From assembly GCA_903906425.1 (NCBI GenBank), contig CAIVKH010000366.1, forward strand, positions 1 through 59,100: DNA of 59,100 bases, written 5' to 3'. The position numbers were made by a program, and so were the translations under genes. This stretch comes from an uncultured bacterium. Its GTDB lineage: Bacteria; Verrucomicrobiota; Kiritimatiellia; CAIVKH01. The notes under the pieces are model-generated. The model searched no databases. It was not told the DNA's origin and saw only the letters and a program-made list of their open reading frames with translations. Of this stretch, positions 43,086 through 51,099 are shown in pieces (the stretch's first letter is position 1; each line of letters opens with the position of its first letter).

Positions 43086-45089
43086 ATGAACCGCGCATCA
43101 CTCAGCATCGTCATCGCGCTCGCCGCTTTCGCGACCAGCCGCCTTGCCGCCCTCGACACCAACCTCACGCACTACACGTGGAGTTCGAGTCGCGCCGCAT
43201 TCACCGCGCTCGAAGAACAATCGCGCGACGCCTCGAAGCGCATGGAAGTCGAGACGACCATGATCGCGGTGCTCGGCGATGCAACGAGCACGCCCGAGGC
43301 CAAGGAATATGCCTGCCGCATCCTCCGCGTCATCGGCACCGACGCCTCCGTTCCCGCAGTCGCGCCGCTCCTCACCGACGAAAAACTTTCCCACTACGCC
43401 CGCTTTGCGCTGCAAGGCAACACCAGCTCTGCCGCGGGCGATGCGCTCCGTGCCGCGCTCGAAAAAGTTTCAGGCCCGCTGAAAGTCGGAATGATCAATT
43501 CGCTCGGCGTCCGCCGCGACGAAAAATCCGTCGCGCTGATCGCGCCGTTTGCCAGCGACGCCAACGCCGACACCGCCACCGCCGCAATGGACGCGCTGGG
43601 CCGGATCGCCAGCAAAGACGCGGCAAAGGCGTTGCAGGCCGCGAAGCCCGCCGACGCGCTGCTGCGCAACAAAAATAACTCGCTGGTCGAATGCGCCGAC
43701 CGCCTCGCCAACGAAGGCGACAAATCCACCGCGAAAGAAATCTTCGCCGGACTCGCCGACAATGGCTCTTCCCCGCTGCTCAAACTCTCCGGCGTCCGCG
43801 GGCTGACAAAAGTTTCGCCCGACGAAGGCGCAAAGAAAGTTCTCGATCTTCTTTCCGGAAGCGATGCCGATTTGCAGGCGGGCGCAGCGCAACTCGTCGG
43901 CGAATTGCCGTCAGCTTCCGATGCCGAAGCCGCTGCCATGAAAATTTCCTCGCTGCCGCCCGCCTTGCAGGCTGCAGTCATCACTGGTTTGAGCCGCCGC
44001 ACCGACAAGGCCGGCGCGAAAGAAATATCCGCCATGCTCGCCAGCAACGACGCGACAGTCAAACAGGCCGCGATTGAAGCGATCGGCATCGTCGGCTCCG
44101 CCGGCGATGTTCCCGCGCTGCTGAAAATCGCCGCGGGAAGTGACGACTTTGGAAAAGCCGCGGTGGCCGCGCTCGGTGTTTTGCACGGCACGGAAGTATC
44201 GAAAGAAATCGCGAAGGCTACCGCCGCCGGACTTCCCGCCGCGCAGCGCGCGCAGGCCGCAGAAATTCTCGGCGCGCGCCAGGCGAAGAGCGAAGTCGAA
44301 ACGCTCATCACACTGCTCGACGACAAGGAAGATTCCGTCCGCGCCGCCGCCGCCAAATCGCTCCGCAGCATCGCCGGCGCAAAGGAAATCAAGCCGCTCG
44401 TCGCGCGCCTGGCGGCAACGACTGACGCCGCAAGCGCAAATCGCCTGCAACAAATTTTGATGGGCGCGGCGGATCGTTCGGGCGACACGAGCTCCATCGC
44501 AAAAGAACTGATGCCCGCGCTAAAAGGAACCGATGCGGCGAAAGAGGCCGTTCTTCCCATCTTTGCGCGGGTCGGTGGTTCGGCGGCGCTGGCCGCGGTC
44601 CGCGAACAAATCAACGCCGGTGGCCCGCTGCACAAGGACGCCGTCCGTGCGCTGGCCGACTGGCGCAACGATGACGCGCTCGAACCGCTGATCGAAGTCG
44701 CGAAAGCCGACAAGGACGACAGCGCGAAGATTCTCGCGCTGCGCGGCTACATCCGCATCGTCGCCGACAAGAAAGAACGCAACGTGAAAGATGCCGCGGC
44801 GCTCATCGGCAAGGCGCTTGACGCAGCTTCACGAGATGAAGAACGCACCGCGGCGCTCGGCGGACTCGGCGCGGTCAGCGGCGTAGAGCCGGTGAAAATT
44901 GCCGCAACTTATCTCGACAAGCCCGCGCTCGCGGCGGCTGCCGCAAACGCCATTGCGCAGAGTGCGAAAGATCTGAATCCCAAAATGGGGAAACAGATCG
45001 AAGCGCAATTAAAGAAAGCCCGCGAAGCGACGACGGACGCGAACGTCCAGAAACAGCTCGACGCTCTGATCAAGAAATTCGCCAAGTAA
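43086..45089 (+). CDS. Exported HEAT-repeat protein (667 aa)
   Basis: ATG 43086 follows AAGGAG. Signal peptide MNRASLSIVIALAAFATSRLAA. The rest is a long array of about 31-37-residue alpha-helical repeats with Ala-rich helices and conserved Asp/Arg turns (e.g. VETLITLLDDKEDSVRAAAAKSLRSI, AAIEAIGIVGSAGDVPALLKIA), i.e. HEAT/PBS-lyase-like repeats. No catalytic domain. Such solenoids are periplasmic protein scaffolds; in PVC genomes they are common next to ThuA and exported oxidoreductases, as here. Confidence 0.88.
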   Translation: MNRASLSIVIALAAFATSRLAALDTNLTHYTWSSSRAAFTALEEQSRDASKRMEVETTMIAVLGDATSTPEAKEYACRILRVIGTDASVPAVAPLLTDEKLSHYARFALQGNTSSAAGDALRAALEKVSGPLKVGMINSLGVRRDEKSVALIAPFASDANADTATAAMDALGRIASKDAAKALQAAKPADALLRNKNNSLVECADRLANEGDKSTAKEIFAGLADNGSSPLLKLSGVRGLTKVSPDEGAKKVLDLLSGSDADLQAGAAQLVGELPSASDAEAAAMKISSLPPALQAAVITGLSRRTDKAGAKEISAMLASNDATVKQAAIEAIGIVGSAGDVPALLKIAAGSDDFGKAAVAALGVLHGTEVSKEIAKATAAGLPAAQRAQAAEILGARQAKSEVETLITLLDDKEDSVRAAAAKSLRSIAGAKEIKPLVARLAATTDAASANRLQQILMGAADRSGDTSSIAKELMPALKGTDAAKEAVLPIFARVGGSAALAAVREQINAGGPLHKDAVRALADWRNDDALEPLIEVAKADKDDSAKILALRGYIRIVADKKERNVKDAAALIGKALDAASRDEERTAALGGLGAVSGVEPVKIAATYLDKPALAAAAANAIAQSAKDLNPKMGKQIEAQLKKAREATTDANVQKQLDALIKKFAK

Positions 45090-45120
45090 TTTTGCCGCTG
45101 CCGTTGCGGCGGGATGTTGA

Positions 45121-46767
45121 TCAAGCCTGTTGCTGCATCACCGGCAGCGACACCATGGACGTTCGCATGACGCGCAGAATCTCCTTGCGCAAAATGTCGT
45201 GCGAGGCATCCGACATGGATGCCACTGCATTTCCCATCGCCCGCTGCACATCGGTGTGAAGCGCGCGGAGCACCACCGGTCTTGCCAGCGTGGCGGCGAT
45301 CCGCGGAGATGTGATTTTGCCGGCCTCAAAACGTTCCGTCTCGCCAACGATGAGGATGACCGGCGGGGCGGGATCCATTCCCGCCAGTGAATCGAGAAGT
45401 TTCCGCGTCGTGTCGTGACGGATGGGCATGTCAATCAGGACGGCTACCGGATTGTGGCGGCGGGCCTGGGTGACGGCATCGTCCCAGCCGCGGCCGAGGC
45501 AGACGTGGTAGCCGGCCTGCTTTTGCAGCGATGAGCCGAGCGCGATCAGCTGGCTGATGTCGTCGCTGGCCACGAGCAGCCCGTTTGCGGGCGATTGTTT
45601 GACGGTGGAACTGCCGCTGCGTCCACGCAGGATGAGCCGCGTCACGGACGCGAGCAGGGTTTCCGGCCGCACCGGCTTGGGTAAAACTTCGCGTGCGCCA
45701 TTGGCCAGCGCGCGCTGGCCGAGTTCTTCATTCTCGGCGAGAAAGATGATTGGCGTGCGCCGGCGCGCCAGCGCGCTTCGCAAAGCGGAGAGCGTGGTCG
45801 GCAATTCTTTCTCGCCATCCTCGACGATGACGGCATGAACTTTGTGAATTGCGAACGGCAACATCCGTCCGTTGCCGTGATTGCCGGCATGCACGACGGC
45901 ATAGCCGGCTCGTTCCAGAATGCCGGCAATGACGGCGGCGGTTGTATCGTTGCGCACCGCCACGCCCACGCGGCGCACAGTGCCGCCCATCGGCCTCGGC
46001 GGCTTGATGGAATGAGCGCCAGCGGCCTGCGAAGTCGCCGCCGTCTGCTCCGTTGCGTGAGCCACGCCGTCCAAATTAAAACCGCTGGTTACAATCGCGA
46101 TCGCGGCGGTCCGGCCGTCGGGAAATTTGAACGGCGTGCCAGCCATGGCGGTTTCGATTCTGGACAACGCGGTCTGAAGTCCGTCGTGATCCTCGGTCGG
46201 CAGCAGGATGGCAAATTCCAGCGTTCCCATGCGTGCAATGAAATCCTCGCTGCGCAGATGACCCGACAGCACGTTGCCGACGTGCGCATCCAATTTCTCT
46301 GAAATATCGCCTCCATATGGCCGCACCAATTCGTCACGGTCGGTGACGCGGATGGCGGCCACCGCCGCCTGCGCCCCATCGCCGCTCTCGATGCTGGCAA
46401 GCCGCCGCACAAAGCCGTCCGCGTTGAGCAGGCCCGTCACGCGGTCTTCCTCGGCGGGCGATCGCAGGCGGGTCCGTCCGACGTGCGCGGCTTTTCGCAG
46501 CAGGGCGATGAGGCCTTCGACGCCCATGCGAATGTCGAGCACGCCGGCTTCGAGCGAGTGTTCGGCCGCGTTGGCCAGCGCCGCCAGATCGAGTTGCCTG
46601 GCTTTCTGAAGCACGATTCCGACCTGCCTGCGCAGGGCGATCAGGCTTTCGAGATCTCGCGCCGAAAAGCTGTTGAGCGCGGCTTCGAGCGCGTCAATAC
46701 ACGTGCCCGCATCGTCGCGCAGCCATTCAAGTTTTTCCCGCTCGTTTGCCAACTTCGTTCCGTCCAT
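45121..46767 (-). CDS. Degenerate GGDEF plus two receiver-like domains (548 aa)
   Basis: Start at ATG 46767 (MDGTKLANEREKLEW). A helical segment (about residues 1-105) precedes a diguanylate-cyclase-like domain (EEDRVTGLLNADGFVRRL); its active-site loop reads MGTLEFAILLP instead of GG(D/E)EF, so cyclase activity is unlikely. Residues about 300-415 are a receiver-like domain (VHAVIVEDGE and LPKPVRPE), and about 430-540 a second one with Asp in VLIDMPIR. No DNA-binding or kinase domain. Probably a c-di-GMP-related or phosphorelay scaffold. Convergent with the HEAT gene; a GCCGC/GCGGC hairpin lies in the 31-bp gap. Confidence 0.75.
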   Translation of the reverse strand: MDGTKLANEREKLEWLRDDAGTCIDALEAALNSFSARDLESLIALRRQVGIVLQKARQLDLAALANAAEHSLEAGVLDIRMGVEGLIALLRKAAHVGRTRLRSPAEEDRVTGLLNADGFVRRLASIESGDGAQAAVAAIRVTDRDELVRPYGGDISEKLDAHVGNVLSGHLRSEDFIARMGTLEFAILLPTEDHDGLQTALSRIETAMAGTPFKFPDGRTAAIAIVTSGFNLDGVAHATEQTAATSQAAGAHSIKPPRPMGGTVRRVGVAVRNDTTAAVIAGILERAGYAVVHAGNHGNGRMLPFAIHKVHAVIVEDGEKELPTTLSALRSALARRRTPIIFLAENEELGQRALANGAREVLPKPVRPETLLASVTRLILRGRSGSSTVKQSPANGLLVASDDISQLIALGSSLQKQAGYHVCLGRGWDDAVTQARRHNPVAVLIDMPIRHDTTRKLLDSLAGMDPAPPVILIVGETERFEAGKITSPRIAATLARPVVLRALHTDVQRAMGNAVASMSDASHDILRKEILRVMRTSMVSLPVMQQQA

Positions 46768-47027
46768 GAAAAATCCCGCCGCCGCCGGCGCATTTTGATT
46801 GCGGCACGATAACGCACATCCGGAAAAATGCGAAATATCAGACCCGTTACGAAGCCCTGCCGGTTCTTTGAACTCAAGTCCGCCCTGCCGGAAACAGCAC
46901 CTTGAATCGCCCGGCGCATTTGCCATTTGCGGTGCCGAGGATTTGCGGACTTTGCAAAAAAATCTTTTCGGCGTTCCGGGCTAATTGCATGTTTGCGGGA
47001 AATTGGTGTAATTTGCGCACACGTTTT

Positions 47028-47747
47028 ATGAGCACTCATCCGAAAATCAGGATTCTCGCAACCGCGGCCCGCGGTTTCACGCTGATCGAAATGCTGGTGG
47101 TCATCGCGATCATCGCGCTGCTGGCCTCGCTGCTGGTGCCCGGCATCGGCCGCGCGCTGCGCAAGTCGTATCAGGGCGCATGTGCATCCAACATGAAGCA
47201 GACCACCGCAGCATTGACCATGTTCGTTGACGACAATGATCAATGGCTGCCGCCGGCCCCGGCATCGCCCGTGGGACTTCTTTGCGGGCAGGGGGCTTGG
47301 TACAACACCGGGTCCAAGGACTTTCTGATTTATTACATCGCAAAGCATCTGGGAATGTCCGGGCCAAGTTCCGGCACGCAGATTGCGAAAGTTTTTTTCT
47401 GCCCCGGTTTCAAGCGTTACGGCCCTGCAGTCACGAGCGAAGTCAACCGGATTGACTACGGACTTTACACAACCGGAATGTCATGGACGAACATCGGCTT
47501 TCTTCCCTTCGGCTATCCCGTCGGTGTTGATGGCACCTCGGCGCAGCCCAACCACCGCATCACAGACGTCGCCTCGCCGGCGGAAATTTATGCCATGTCG
47601 GATGTGGACCAGCAGGTCGTGACCGATCCGGCCAACACCTGGCAGTCGCAACTGCCGGTCACTCCCGTCCACGTGATGACCCGCAATTTCATGTTTTTCG
47701 ACAGCCACATCGGCCAGCGCCCGATCAACGTTCCCAATAAACTGTAA
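47028..47747 (+). CDS. Type II secretion/pilin-like prepilin with N-terminal methylation motif (239 aa)
   Basis: Starts at ATG 47028; the upstream in-frame codons look noncoding. The prepilin peptidase site and helix ARGFTLIEMLVVIAIIALLASLLVPG with Glu5 are intact. The body (SNMKQTTAALTMFVDDNDQWLPP ... FMFFDSHIGQRP) matches the large DUF1559/H-x9-DG family of PVC pseudopilins, which occur in many copies per genome with unclear roles. The 260-bp divergent gap to the 46767 start shows no other feature. Confidence 0.9.
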   Translation: MSTHPKIRILATAARGFTLIEMLVVIAIIALLASLLVPGIGRALRKSYQGACASNMKQTTAALTMFVDDNDQWLPPAPASPVGLLCGQGAWYNTGSKDFLIYYIAKHLGMSGPSSGTQIAKVFFCPGFKRYGPAVTSEVNRIDYGLYTTGMSWTNIGFLPFGYPVGVDGTSAQPNHRITDVASPAEIYAMSDVDQQVVTDPANTWQSQLPVTPVHVMTRNFMFFDSHIGQRPINVPNKL

Positions 47748-47847
47748 TTCGTCCTCGCTCCGCAATCGCATCGAATATCACCGCCGGCGGGCGGCCCGTT
47801 CGTCGCACGATGCGCAACAAGATTTCATCGCGATCTTCGTCCGCCGA

Positions 47848-48291
47848 ATGGATATATTCTCCGCCATGAAGGCCGCCGCCCGATTTCGAATAACGCCTTT
47901 CCACCTCTTCGTGGTCGCAGGCGTCGCATTTCTGTTTTTCTCCGCATGTCATCGCTCGGGCCCGGAAAAACAAAACGCCGCAGTGGCCGTCGCGACAAAA
48001 TCGCCCGCACAAAATCTGTCCCACCCGATCATCGGCCGCTGGAGCTATCCGCTCGACGGCCGCGACGGATTCGTCCGCGAATTCCGCTCGAATGGCACGG
48101 CGATCGTCCTGTGGCCCGACCGCACCGTCGCCGCACAGGGAACATTTTTCATCGTGGATACCAACGCCATCGCCGTCGACTATCCGAACAAGGACACCGA
48201 CGTCGTCCATCTCCTCGACGCCAACACCATCCAGATTGACCACGTCGAATATGGCCGCTATCACCGCAAATTCTACGCCGAGCGCCAGTGA
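47848..48291 (+). CDS. Small putative lipoprotein (147 aa)
   Basis: The N-terminus has a hydrophobic stretch ending in a lipobox (FHLFVVAGVAFLFFSAC). The mature part starts IIGRWSYPLDGRDG and has short beta strands (FRSNGTAIVLW, GTFFIVDTNAI), a lipocalin-like or META-like small beta-barrel appearance, but I do not assign a family. ATG 47866 (MKAAARF) is an alternative start; neither has a strong ribosome binding site. Confidence 0.65.
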   Translation: MDIFSAMKAAARFRITPFHLFVVAGVAFLFFSACHRSGPEKQNAAVAVATKSPAQNLSHPIIGRWSYPLDGRDGFVREFRSNGTAIVLWPDRTVAAQGTFFIVDTNAIAVDYPNKDTDVVHLLDANTIQIDHVEYGRYHRKFYAERQ

Positions 48292-48303
48292 CCCCGCCGC
48301 ACT

Positions 48304-48350
48304 TTCCAATGATTGGAAACTTGCGCGCCCGCATTTTCCAATCATTGGAA
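48304..48350. repeat. Paired 15-bp palindrome, locus 12 (G/C)
   Basis: TTCCAATGATTGGAA at 48304-48318 and TTCCAATCATTGGAA at 48336-48350, 32 bp apart, 12 bp after the lipoprotein stop. Confidence 0.95.
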
Positions 48351-48418
48351 TTTGCGATTTCGGTGCGGCCGGCGCTTGCGTTTCCGCGGCGGCCATCCGA
48401 TGTTTCGCGCGCAATGCC

Positions 48419-48589
48419 ATGAGTTTTTTCTGTCCACATTTCGACCAGGCGACCGAGCAGTGCGTGAAGCTGAAATGCGAATGCATCCCGGGCCGCCCCG
48501 GCTGCGTCCTGCGCGGCAAGGTTGCCTTCATGGTGCCCGCCGAGGAGCGTGTCGCGAGGCGATCGCCGAAGAAAAAGACGAAGGTCTGA
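48419..48589 (+). CDS. 56-residue cysteine-rich protein
   Basis: ATG 48419 gives MSFFCPHFDQATEQC, then KCECIPGRPGCVLRG, with five Cys in the first 30 residues, followed by a basic tail RRSPKKKTKV. The CPxF...C...C.C.PGRPGCVL spacing is compact and looks like a small metal-binding (Zn or Fe-S) knuckle. Too short for reliable family assignment. It ends 2 bp from the convergent gene at 48592. Confidence 0.6.
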   Translation: MSFFCPHFDQATEQCVKLKCECIPGRPGCVLRGKVAFMVPAEERVARRSPKKKTKV

Positions 48590-48591
48590 TT

Positions 48592-48951
48592 CTATTTGCC
48601 GACCTTCTCAGCCGACCGTTTCTTGAGATCGACGGCGTAGCTTCGGCCGCGCTCATCGGAGACGATCAGCACGCCGTTGGTCATCTGGAGGCGGTTGATG
48701 TAGGCCCACTGGACGTCTTCCTCCAGCAGGGGATTGATGAAATTTCTGCGAATGGTCAGCTCCCAAACCTTGTTGGTCGTCGCGACATTCCATGCCTCGA
48801 TGTATTCGCGGCGGCCATCGTCATTCGGCGCGACATAGCGGACACCGGCATGGACGACGGGCGCGACATCGGGCGCGGGAATCCGCTTGGCGAACGATTC
48901 CGCCGCGAAAAAAAGCAAAGTGATGAGGGCGAAAGTTGATGTGATTTTCAT
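48592..48951 (-). CDS. Small exported protein of unknown function (119 aa)
   Basis: ATG 48951 starts a signal peptide (MKITSTFALITLLFFAAESFA). The mature part has PVVHAGVRYVAPNDDGRREYIEAWN and beta-strand-like segments (NKVWELTIRRN, GVLIVSDERGRSYAVDL) resembling one blade of a beta-propeller. No recognised family. Lies 31 bp downstream of the DUF4177-like gene on the same strand, so probably cotranscribed. Confidence 0.65.
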   Translation of the reverse strand: MKITSTFALITLLFFAAESFAKRIPAPDVAPVVHAGVRYVAPNDDGRREYIEAWNVATTNKVWELTIRRNFINPLLEEDVQWAYINRLQMTNGVLIVSDERGRSYAVDLKKRSAEKVGK

Positions 48952-48982
48952 TTTTTCGGCGGCCGGTTGAGTCTTCACCGTC

Positions 48983-49273
48983 TCACTGGCCGACCTGGCG
49001 CTTGAGGAAGAGAAGCTGGTACGGAACCTGATCGGCGGGTTTGAACAACGTCGCGCTGGCTTTCGGCGTCGCGATGGAGGAATCCACGGCGGAAACAAGT
49101 TCCCAGCCTTCCGAGCCGGCGCGCTGCAGATATTCCCAGACGGCGGGGCAGGACTCGATGATGTCGTCCTTTCGCTCTGATTCGGGGACGTCTTTTCCCT
49201 GCCAGGCTTCGTTGACGAAGGTGACGCGCTGGAAGTTGACGCGGCAGACCAGATATTCAAATTGCATGTTCAT
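48983..49273 (-). CDS. DUF4177-like small protein (96 aa)
   Basis: ATG 49273 follows AGGAGAAG. The pattern MQFEYLVCRVNFQRVTFV...YLQRAGSEGWELVSAV...YQLLFLKR is the DUF4177 layout (a beta strand, a Leu-x-x-x-Gly-x-x-Gly-Trp-Glu-Leu turn and a final (F/L)KR strand). Function of the family unknown. Cytoplasmic. Confidence 0.72.
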   Translation of the reverse strand: MNMQFEYLVCRVNFQRVTFVNEAWQGKDVPESERKDDIIESCPAVWEYLQRAGSEGWELVSAVDSSIATPKASATLFKPADQVPYQLLFLKRQVGQ

Positions 49274-49397
49274 CTTTCTTCTCCTGCCGGTGCTTTGGGA
49301 AAGCCCTTCGCCCGGCTGCAAGTTGGTTTTTCACCACAAAGCGTAGCGCCGGCTCGATCGGCCGGCAAGCCGCATGGGGTCTGGCGCCACCCGAATT

Positions 49398-49445
49398 TTC
49401 CAATGATTGGAAGAATGCGACGACGGAATTTTCCAATCATTGGAA
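49398..49445. repeat. Paired 15-bp palindrome, locus 13 (G/C, 33-bp phase), divergent intergenic
   Basis: TTCCAATGATTGGAA at 49398-49412 and TTCCAATCATTGGAA at 49431-49445, 33 bp apart, between the divergent DUF4177-like (49273) and YadA-head-like (49571) genes. Confidence 0.95.
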
Positions 49446-49570
49446 GTTGCGAGCAGCGTCTGCCGCGAGACCGGAGATCGTCCGACGCAAAACGCAGCGC
49501 AGCCTCTCGCGGCGCTTGTTTTCGGACGGATTTCCGACTACACGCAGCAAATACAAACGAGGCGGACGAT

Positions 49571-50674
49571 ATGAAGCGGTGTCTCACAGTTTTGATTTTT
49601 ACAATCGCGTGTTCGTTGCTGGCCGGCTGCGGCGGGCAGGAAGAATCGGGGGGCGCCGCGCCCGGCGCGCCGCCGGACGGCAAGGCCTGGATCGGCGCGA
49701 ATTCAAATTCCGTGGCGACGGGACTGTTTGCGACGGCGGAAGGCGACCACACCGTCGCGATGGGCTACGCGAGCCATGCAGAGGGAAATCTCACGTGGGC
49801 CGTCGGCGACGGCAGTCACGCCGAAGGCGTGTTCTCGGTCGCGACAGGCAAACACTCGCACGCCGAAGGACAGTCAACGGAGGCGATGGCAGTCAACGCG
49901 CACGCGGAAAATTATCGCGCGGTAGCAGGCGCGCGAAATTCGCACGCCGGCGGCATGTGGGCCGATGTATTGCCGGAGCACACGGCCTCATTCATCCATG
50001 CGTCGGGAAAAACCAACGAACACAAGCAGACGAAGTTCCCGGCGACAGCCCACTTCGACCGCATCCATCTTTTCGAACAGGCCAACGACGATCCGCATTC
50101 CGTGCTCGCGCGCTGGCAGAACGATCTTCGCTACGAAAAATTCGGCGGCGCGCCGGGCGGGCTGGCGAAAGGCGTCGGCAACAAAACGGTGACGAACACC
50201 GCGTTTGTCGGCGGCGGCTATTTCAACATCGCCGGAGGCTTCGGAACCTACATCGGCGGCGGCATGGAAAACATCGCCGATGGCGACGTCGCCTCGATCG
50301 CCGGCGGCTGGGCGAACCGCGTTCCGGGTTGGGGCGGCACCGTCGGTGGTGGCGGAACAAATCTGGTGTCGGGAAGTTTCGCGACGGTGCCCGGCGGCGA
50401 ATTCAACGTCGCCGCGGGCGATTTTAGTTTCGCGGCCGGCCAGCGCGCGAAGGCGCAGCACAACGGAACTTTCGTCTGGGCCGACCGGCAGGAAGATGAT
50501 TTCAGTTCAACGGCACAGGACCAGTTTCTTGTCCGTGCCGGCAACGGCGTCGGCATCAACACCGGCAAGCCGTCCGCGACGCTCGACGTGAACGGCGACG
50601 GATTTTTCGCGCGTGGAATCCGCTTCCCGCCGCAGGGCGATATTTCGATGGGCGGCTTCACGAACAAACCATGA
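49571..50674 (+). CDS. Lipoprotein with YadA-head/SHAEG-type repeats (367 aa)
   Basis: Lipobox leader MKRCLTVLIFTIACSLLAGC. Residues about 40-130 hold repeats such as YASHAEGN, GSHAEGVFSVATG and KHSHAEGQSTEAM, the left-handed beta-roll repeats of YadA-head/peptidase-G2-like tail proteins. A second block of Gly-rich repeats (FVGGGYFNIAGG, TYIGGGMENIADG, SIAGGWANRV, TVGGGGTNLVSG) follows, then GVGINTGKPSATLDVNGDGFF, typical of fibre tips with a chaperone-like end. Probably a surface fibre. The stop overlaps the next ATG by 4 bp. Confidence 0.78.
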   Translation: MKRCLTVLIFTIACSLLAGCGGQEESGGAAPGAPPDGKAWIGANSNSVATGLFATAEGDHTVAMGYASHAEGNLTWAVGDGSHAEGVFSVATGKHSHAEGQSTEAMAVNAHAENYRAVAGARNSHAGGMWADVLPEHTASFIHASGKTNEHKQTKFPATAHFDRIHLFEQANDDPHSVLARWQNDLRYEKFGGAPGGLAKGVGNKTVTNTAFVGGGYFNIAGGFGTYIGGGMENIADGDVASIAGGWANRVPGWGGTVGGGGTNLVSGSFATVPGGEFNVAAGDFSFAAGQRAKAQHNGTFVWADRQEDDFSSTAQDQFLVRAGNGVGINTGKPSATLDVNGDGFFARGIRFPPQGDISMGGFTNKP

Positions 50675-51099
50675 ACGCGTTTGCTCGAAGTTTCTTCCTC
50701 CTGATTTTCTGCGGCCAGATTTTCGCCGCCGAACCTTCGTGGTGGCGCGAGCGCGGCGTGTTGAATGGAAAACCTGCGGACGATTTTGCGGCGGTGAATG
50801 CGGGCCAGCTGAAAAATATCGCGGCCGCGGCCTGCCAGGAACTAGACGCAAAACTGCCCGGCGGCGCGGGCGCGGAAATCGCGCGGCTGGTCGGCAGCTT
50901 TGCCAATTCGAACAACTTCGCCGCGATCAATCTCGGCCAGCTCAAGGCAGTCGCGAAACCATTTTATGACCGGCTCATCGCCGAAAAATTCGTCGCGGAA
51001 TATCCGTGGAAACCCGGCGCGACCACCGACGATTCCGCCGCCGCGAACCTCGGCCAGTTGAAAAATGTCTTCAGCTTCGAAATTCCTCCGCGCAGGTGA
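50671..51099 (+). CDS. Exported NxGQLK-repeat protein (142 aa)
   Basis: A short signal peptide (ARSFFLLIFCGQIFA) is followed by WWRERGVL and three repeats: DFAAVNAGQLKNIA, NFAAINLGQLKAVA, DSAAANLGQLKNVF. This D-(F/Y)-A-x-x-N-x-GQLK repeat is common in secreted verrucomicrobial proteins, often as an N-terminal module of very large Rhs-like proteins; here it stands alone. Translationally coupled (ATGA overlap) to the YadA-head-like lipoprotein, so the two probably form one surface structure. Confidence 0.8.
   Translation: MNAFARSFFLLIFCGQIFAAEPSWWRERGVLNGKPADDFAAVNAGQLKNIAAAACQELDAKLPGGAGAEIARLVGSFANSNNFAAINLGQLKAVAKPFYDRLIAEKFVAEYPWKPGATTDDSAAANLGQLKNVFSFEIPPRR

Noticed and set aside
45090-45120. 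Hairpin between the convergent HEAT and GGDEF-like genes as a terminator
   Set aside because: The stem is only about 5 bp (GCCGC/GCGGC) and no convincing T tract follows on either strand.
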